Position numbers and translations under genes: made by a program. A stretch of DNA of 25,096 nt from positions 1 to 25,096 of the forward strand of contig CAAFTZ010000025.1 of assembly GCA_900766055.1 (NCBI GenBank). Direction: 5' to 3'. Shown here in pieces: positions 22,745 through 25,096 of the stretch. Within the stretch, counting starts at the first letter, position 1; each line of letters opens with the position of its first letter. The DNA is from an uncultured Parasutterella sp. (GTDB taxonomy: Bacteria; Pseudomonadota; Gammaproteobacteria; Burkholderiales; Burkholderiaceae_F). Under the pieces are notes generated by a model. The model saw only the letters and a list, made by a program, of their open reading frames with translations, did no database searches and was not told the origin of the DNA.

Positions 22745-24037
22745 TTAACCATGTACGCGTTTGACTTCGGCAAAGGCCTTGTCAGCAGCTTCGAGCGTGC
22801 GTGCGATGACGGAGTCGTCATGCGTGATGGAGACGAAGCCTGCTTCGTAGATACTCGGAGCCAAATAAACTCCGTTGTCCAGCATGGCATGGAAGAAAGT
22901 CTTGAAGCGATCGGCATCGCATTCCATGACTTCCTTGAAAGAAGTCGGGCACTTGCCGCGGAAGTAGATACCGAACATGCCGCCGATGCTTTGAGCGGAG
23001 AAGGCGACACCGTGTTTCTTAGCCATTGCGCCTAAGCCTTTGACGAGCTTAGCGGTCTGCTCGGAAAGACGCTTGTAGAAGCCGGGCTGCTGAATTTCAT
23101 GCAAAGTGGCAAGACCGCAGGCAACAGCAACCGGATTGCCCGAGAGGGTGCCTGCCTGATAGACGGGGCCTAAAGGGGCAACGCAGTTCATGATGTCGCG
23201 TTTGCCGCCGAAAGCTGCAACCGGCATGCCTCCGCCGATGACTTTACCGAACATCGTGATGTCCGGATCGATGTGATACAGAGACTGAGCGCCGCCGAGT
23301 GCGACACGGAAGCCCGTCATGACTTCGTCGACGATGAGGACGGTACCGTGTTTAGCGGTTTCTTCTCTCATGGTTTCGAGGAATTCCTGAGTAGCGGGAA
23401 CCATATTCATATTGCCGGCCACGGCTTCAACAATCACACAGGCGATTTCATCGCCTTCTTTGTCAAAGAGTTCTTTGAGCTGTTTGGGGTTGTTGTATTC
23501 CAGAACGATCGTGTCGTTGGTAACGGCAGCGGGGACGCCGGCGGAGCTGGGGGTGCCGAACGTCAGCAAGCCGGAGCCCCCCTTGACCAGCAGAGAGTCG
23601 CTGTGGCCGTGATAGCAGCCTTCGAACTTCACAATCTTGTTGCGGCCGATGTAGCCGCGGGCCAAGCGGATGGCGCTCATGCCGGCTTCGGTGCCGGAGG
23701 AGACGAGGCGGACTTCTTCAACGGAAGGAATGAGACGCTTAATTTCTTCGGCAATATCAATTTCACCGACAGTCGGAGCACCGAAGCTCAAGCCGTTATC
23801 AACAGCCTCCTTAACGGCTTCAATGACGTGGGGATTGTTGTGACCGAGAATCATAGGACCCCAAGATCCGATGTAGTCGATGTACTGCTTACCTTCGACG
23901 TCGTACATATGCGGCCCTAAAGCTTTCTTGATAAAGCGGGGAGCGCCGCCGACAGAACGGAAGGCACGAACCGGGGAATTCACGCCGCCGGGGATGGACT
24001 TCTGGGCTCTGTCAAAAAGTACTTCATTCTGATCCAT
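22745..24037 (-). CDS. hemL: Glutamate-1-semialdehyde 2,1-aminomutase
   Basis: 430 aa from the ATG at 24037, with AGGAG 8 nt upstream; the frame is open 13 codons further, but the family N-terminus begins M-D-Q-N-E-V-L-F-D-R-A-Q. The PLP enzyme converts glutamate-1-semialdehyde to 5-aminolevulinate, the first dedicated tetrapyrrole precursor in the C5 pathway. The PLP lysine is K265 in F-G-K-V-I-G-G-G-M-P-V, at the same number as in E. coli HemL. Other marks are P-G-G-V-N-S-P-V-R-A-F and C-Y-H-G-H-S-D-S. It is followed by the DsbD/ScsB-type gene after 26 nt. The long upstream gap presumably carries its promoter. Confidence 0.97.
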   Translation of the reverse strand: MDQNEVLFDRAQKSIPGGVNSPVRAFRSVGGAPRFIKKALGPHMYDVEGKQYIDYIGSWGPMILGHNNPHVIEAVKEAVDNGLSFGAPTVGEIDIAEEIKRLIPSVEEVRLVSSGTEAGMSAIRLARGYIGRNKIVKFEGCYHGHSDSLLVKGGSGLLTFGTPSSAGVPAAVTNDTIVLEYNNPKQLKELFDKEGDEIACVIVEAVAGNMNMVPATQEFLETMREETAKHGTVLIVDEVMTGFRVALGGAQSLYHIDPDITMFGKVIGGGMPVAAFGGKRDIMNCVAPLGPVYQAGTLSGNPVAVACGLATLHEIQQPGFYKRLSEQTAKLVKGLGAMAKKHGVAFSAQSIGGMFGIYFRGKCPTSFKEVMECDADRFKTFFHAMLDNGVYLAPSIYEAGFVSITHDDSVIARTLEAADKAFAEVKRVHG

Positions 24038-24506
24038 GAAAAGAACTCCTAGAAATGAATTAATTAGTAATTTCAAGCGGGATAGGTTAATCCGCTCATG
24101 CTAAAGGAAAAACCTAAAGGATAGATTAATTCCGTCAGATCGGACGAGACTGCAGGGAAGCTGTATGCAGCAACCACAGGGAAAATCTACCTAGAAGTAA
24201 GCTTTTACGCCAAAGACAGAGAAATTAGTTTTAGAGGAATAACAAAACGAAATTCGATAAGAGATCGTCGAAGATGACATCGAATTTCGAGAAGTTTCTC
24301 AGAGGTGCTTCAAAAGAAATGCGGAGAGCTCTCGGGAAGCGCTCCGCACAAAGGCTGGCCTCAGTCCTTTAGAAAGGCTGATGCAGCAGAACACAGATTT
24401 TTTCGCCGAAGGTAAGGAGTACTTGAAACCGCAGACTTTTGTTGCGACGCTTGCATCCTCAGCGAAACTTCAAGATGCAGCGATTTCTTGGTTTCCTAGG
24501 CGATGA
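24038..24506. other. 469-nt region without a convincing gene, rich in inverted repeats
   Basis: This is the largest gap of the window. On the minus strand its left end must hold the hemL promoter and leader, but I find no convincing boxes. Between 24248 and 24377 several stems follow each other: an 11-bp repeat; GAGAA/TTCTC (24289-24293 with 24296-24300); GCGGAG/CTCCGC (24321-24326 with 24342-24347); and AAAGG/CCTTT/AAAGG (24350, 24366 and 24373), which can pair two ways. One frame (24261-24506, +) is open for 81 codons but has no start before an internal ATG near 24379. I see no match to riboswitch, tmRNA, 6S, SRP or RNase P cores. Confidence 0.5.
24248..24289. repeat. 11-bp perfect inverted repeat
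   Basis: CGAAATTCGAT (24248-24258) and ATCGAATTTCG (24279-24289) are perfect complements separated by 20 nt. Adjacent to it is a small GAGAA/TTCTC hairpin. It could be the stem of an RNA or a regulator site; nothing in the neighbourhood decides this. Confidence 0.6.
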
Positions 24507-24668
24507 TTAGTTTTCCGTAGTGGAAATTTTCTTGACGAAAGAAGTCAAGAGCTGGCCGAAATCCTGAGATTCTGCATTACCGGCAGATGTGACGAGCAGC
24601 GCACCGTATAGTGTTGCTAAAACCCAAGCTGTTAGGACAGAAATCCAAGCAATTTTTCCGAAGTTCAT
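24507..24668 (-). CDS. Small membrane or secreted peptide, 53 aa, unknown function
   Basis: 53 aa. The ATG at 24668 has a near-ideal ribosome site (AAGGAG, 5-nt spacing). The sequence begins M-N-F-G-K, followed by about 23 hydrophobic residues (I-A-W-I-S-V-L-T-A-W-V-L-A-T-L-Y-G-A-L-L) up to T-S-A-G-N-A. The remainder is a polar tail (E-S-Q-D-F-G-Q-L-L-T-S-F-V-K-K-I-S-T-T-E-N). It is either a single-span small protein or a signal peptide cut after A-G-N-A with a 21-residue secreted peptide. I do not recognise a family. The 5' leader can form two hairpins that present the same octamer in their loops. No overlap with other genes. Confidence 0.65.
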   Translation of the reverse strand: MNFGKIAWISVLTAWVLATLYGALLVTSAGNAESQDFGQLLTSFVKKISTTEN

Positions 24669-24801
24669 AGGTTCTCCTTATAGTTGAACCTGTCCTTATA
24701 CAGGGTTTTTACTTATCAGAACGAGAAGTTCGCGTAATTTGGGAAGATAATTGCCCATTGTGCGTCTAAACAATTTGCGGTCCGATCGGTTGTTGCTTCT
24801 C

Positions 24802-25096
24802 TTAGAGCCGCGTCAGGATCTGCTTAGCCGGGGTATGACCGAAAAAACCTCTAAACTCTCGAAAAATTGACTCGGACTTTCATAACCGACTTCTATAGCA
24901 GCATTTTTGGCCGAATAATCGAGTTCAGTAATGAGCCTCTTAGCCTCGTTTAAACGAAGGACTTTCTGAAATTGTTTCGGCGATAGGTTGGTAAGTTCTT
25001 TGAACTTTCTGTGGTAGACCGCCGGAGACATGCAGGAAATGGAACTTAATGTCCCTATTGAGTTCTGCCGTCTGAAATTTTCGCGAATGAAATCGA
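24802..25096 (-). pseudogene. AraC-family regulator, C-terminal part, with a 1-nt frameshift (5' end outside window)
   Basis: The frame is open from the window edge (D-F-I-R-E-N-F...), so the ATG at 25031 is internal. The double helix-turn-helix of AraC/XylS is plain: S-P-A-V-Y-H-R-K-F-K-E-L-T, S-P-K-Q-F-Q-K, L-R-L-N-E-A-K-R-L-I, and E-V-G-Y-E-S-P-S-Q-F. Straight after, the frame turns into unrelated residues and stops at 24813-24815. One nucleotide added in the five-A run at 24862-24866 (five T on the gene strand) restores the family ending F-R-E-F-R-G-F-F-G-H-T-P-A-K-Q, with a stop at 24802-24804. A single-base deletion is therefore likely, real or a sequence error. Target genes are unknown. 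Confidence 0.8.

Noticed and set aside
23273..23920. 215-codon plus-strand open frame inside hemL
   Set aside because: Antisense to hemL, whose motifs and PLP lysine are clear; repetitive G/D/F-rich composition typical of a shadow.
24038..24506. Riboswitch, tmRNA, 6S, SRP or RNase P RNA in the gap upstream of hemL
   Set aside because: I looked for the conserved core sequences of these RNAs on the strands I could read and found none; kept only as an unclassified structured region.

Overview
The window is a chromosomal segment of a Gram-negative bacterium with moderate GC. It looks betaproteobacterial (Burkholderiales). I lean towards the Sutterellaceae (Sutterella/Parasutterella type) because of the housekeeping gene order and a LysR / ArgH-like lyase / DcuC / SGNH-hydrolase cluster of anaerobic, gut-type metabolism. 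That placement is inference; no 16S or database evidence is available here. I see no tRNA, rRNA, insertion sequence, phage or CRISPR array.

Positions 1-7378 (+) hold a tightly packed housekeeping run: 3' end of glyA, nrdR, ribD, ribE, ribH, nusB, thiL, pgpA, pncC and a CNNM/CBS membrane protein. Many junctions are start/stop overlaps (ATGA). The exception is a strong terminator-like hairpin between ribE and ribH, where many betaproteobacteria carry ribBA. A bidirectional terminator (about 7426-7452) separates this run from a minus-strand envelope block: yqjD-, yqjE- and yqjK-like genes and, upstream of them, the PBP4-type peptidase dacB.

Positions 10104-14647 (+) contain groES-groEL behind a near-consensus heat-shock (sigma-32) promoter, an MdtG-like MFS transporter and pyrF. 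pyrF ends in a 4-nt convergent overlap with a LysR-type regulator gene. Divergent from that regulator lies the most distinctive unit of the window: an ArgH-related lyase, a DcuC-family dicarboxylate transporter and a secreted SGNH/GDSL-like hydrolase, ended by a terminator. The lyase keeps the superfamily signature loop but differs from ArgH at several active-site positions. A perfect 9+9 bp palindrome of LysR-box type lies in the divergent promoter region. My working model is that the cluster takes an N-substituted aspartate or similar compound, releases a C4-dicarboxylate and exchanges dicarboxylates across the membrane, under LysR control.

Positions 19464-25096 are mostly minus strand: a 98-aa orphan, a secreted Pro/Ala/Gln-rich protein, a ScsB/DsbD-type thiol:disulfide interchange protein, and hemL just upstream of it. 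Then come about 470 nt without a convincing gene but rich in inverted repeats, a 53-aa membrane or secreted peptide gene with a very good ribosome binding site, and the C-terminal part of an AraC-family regulator broken by a 1-nt frameshift in a homopolymer.
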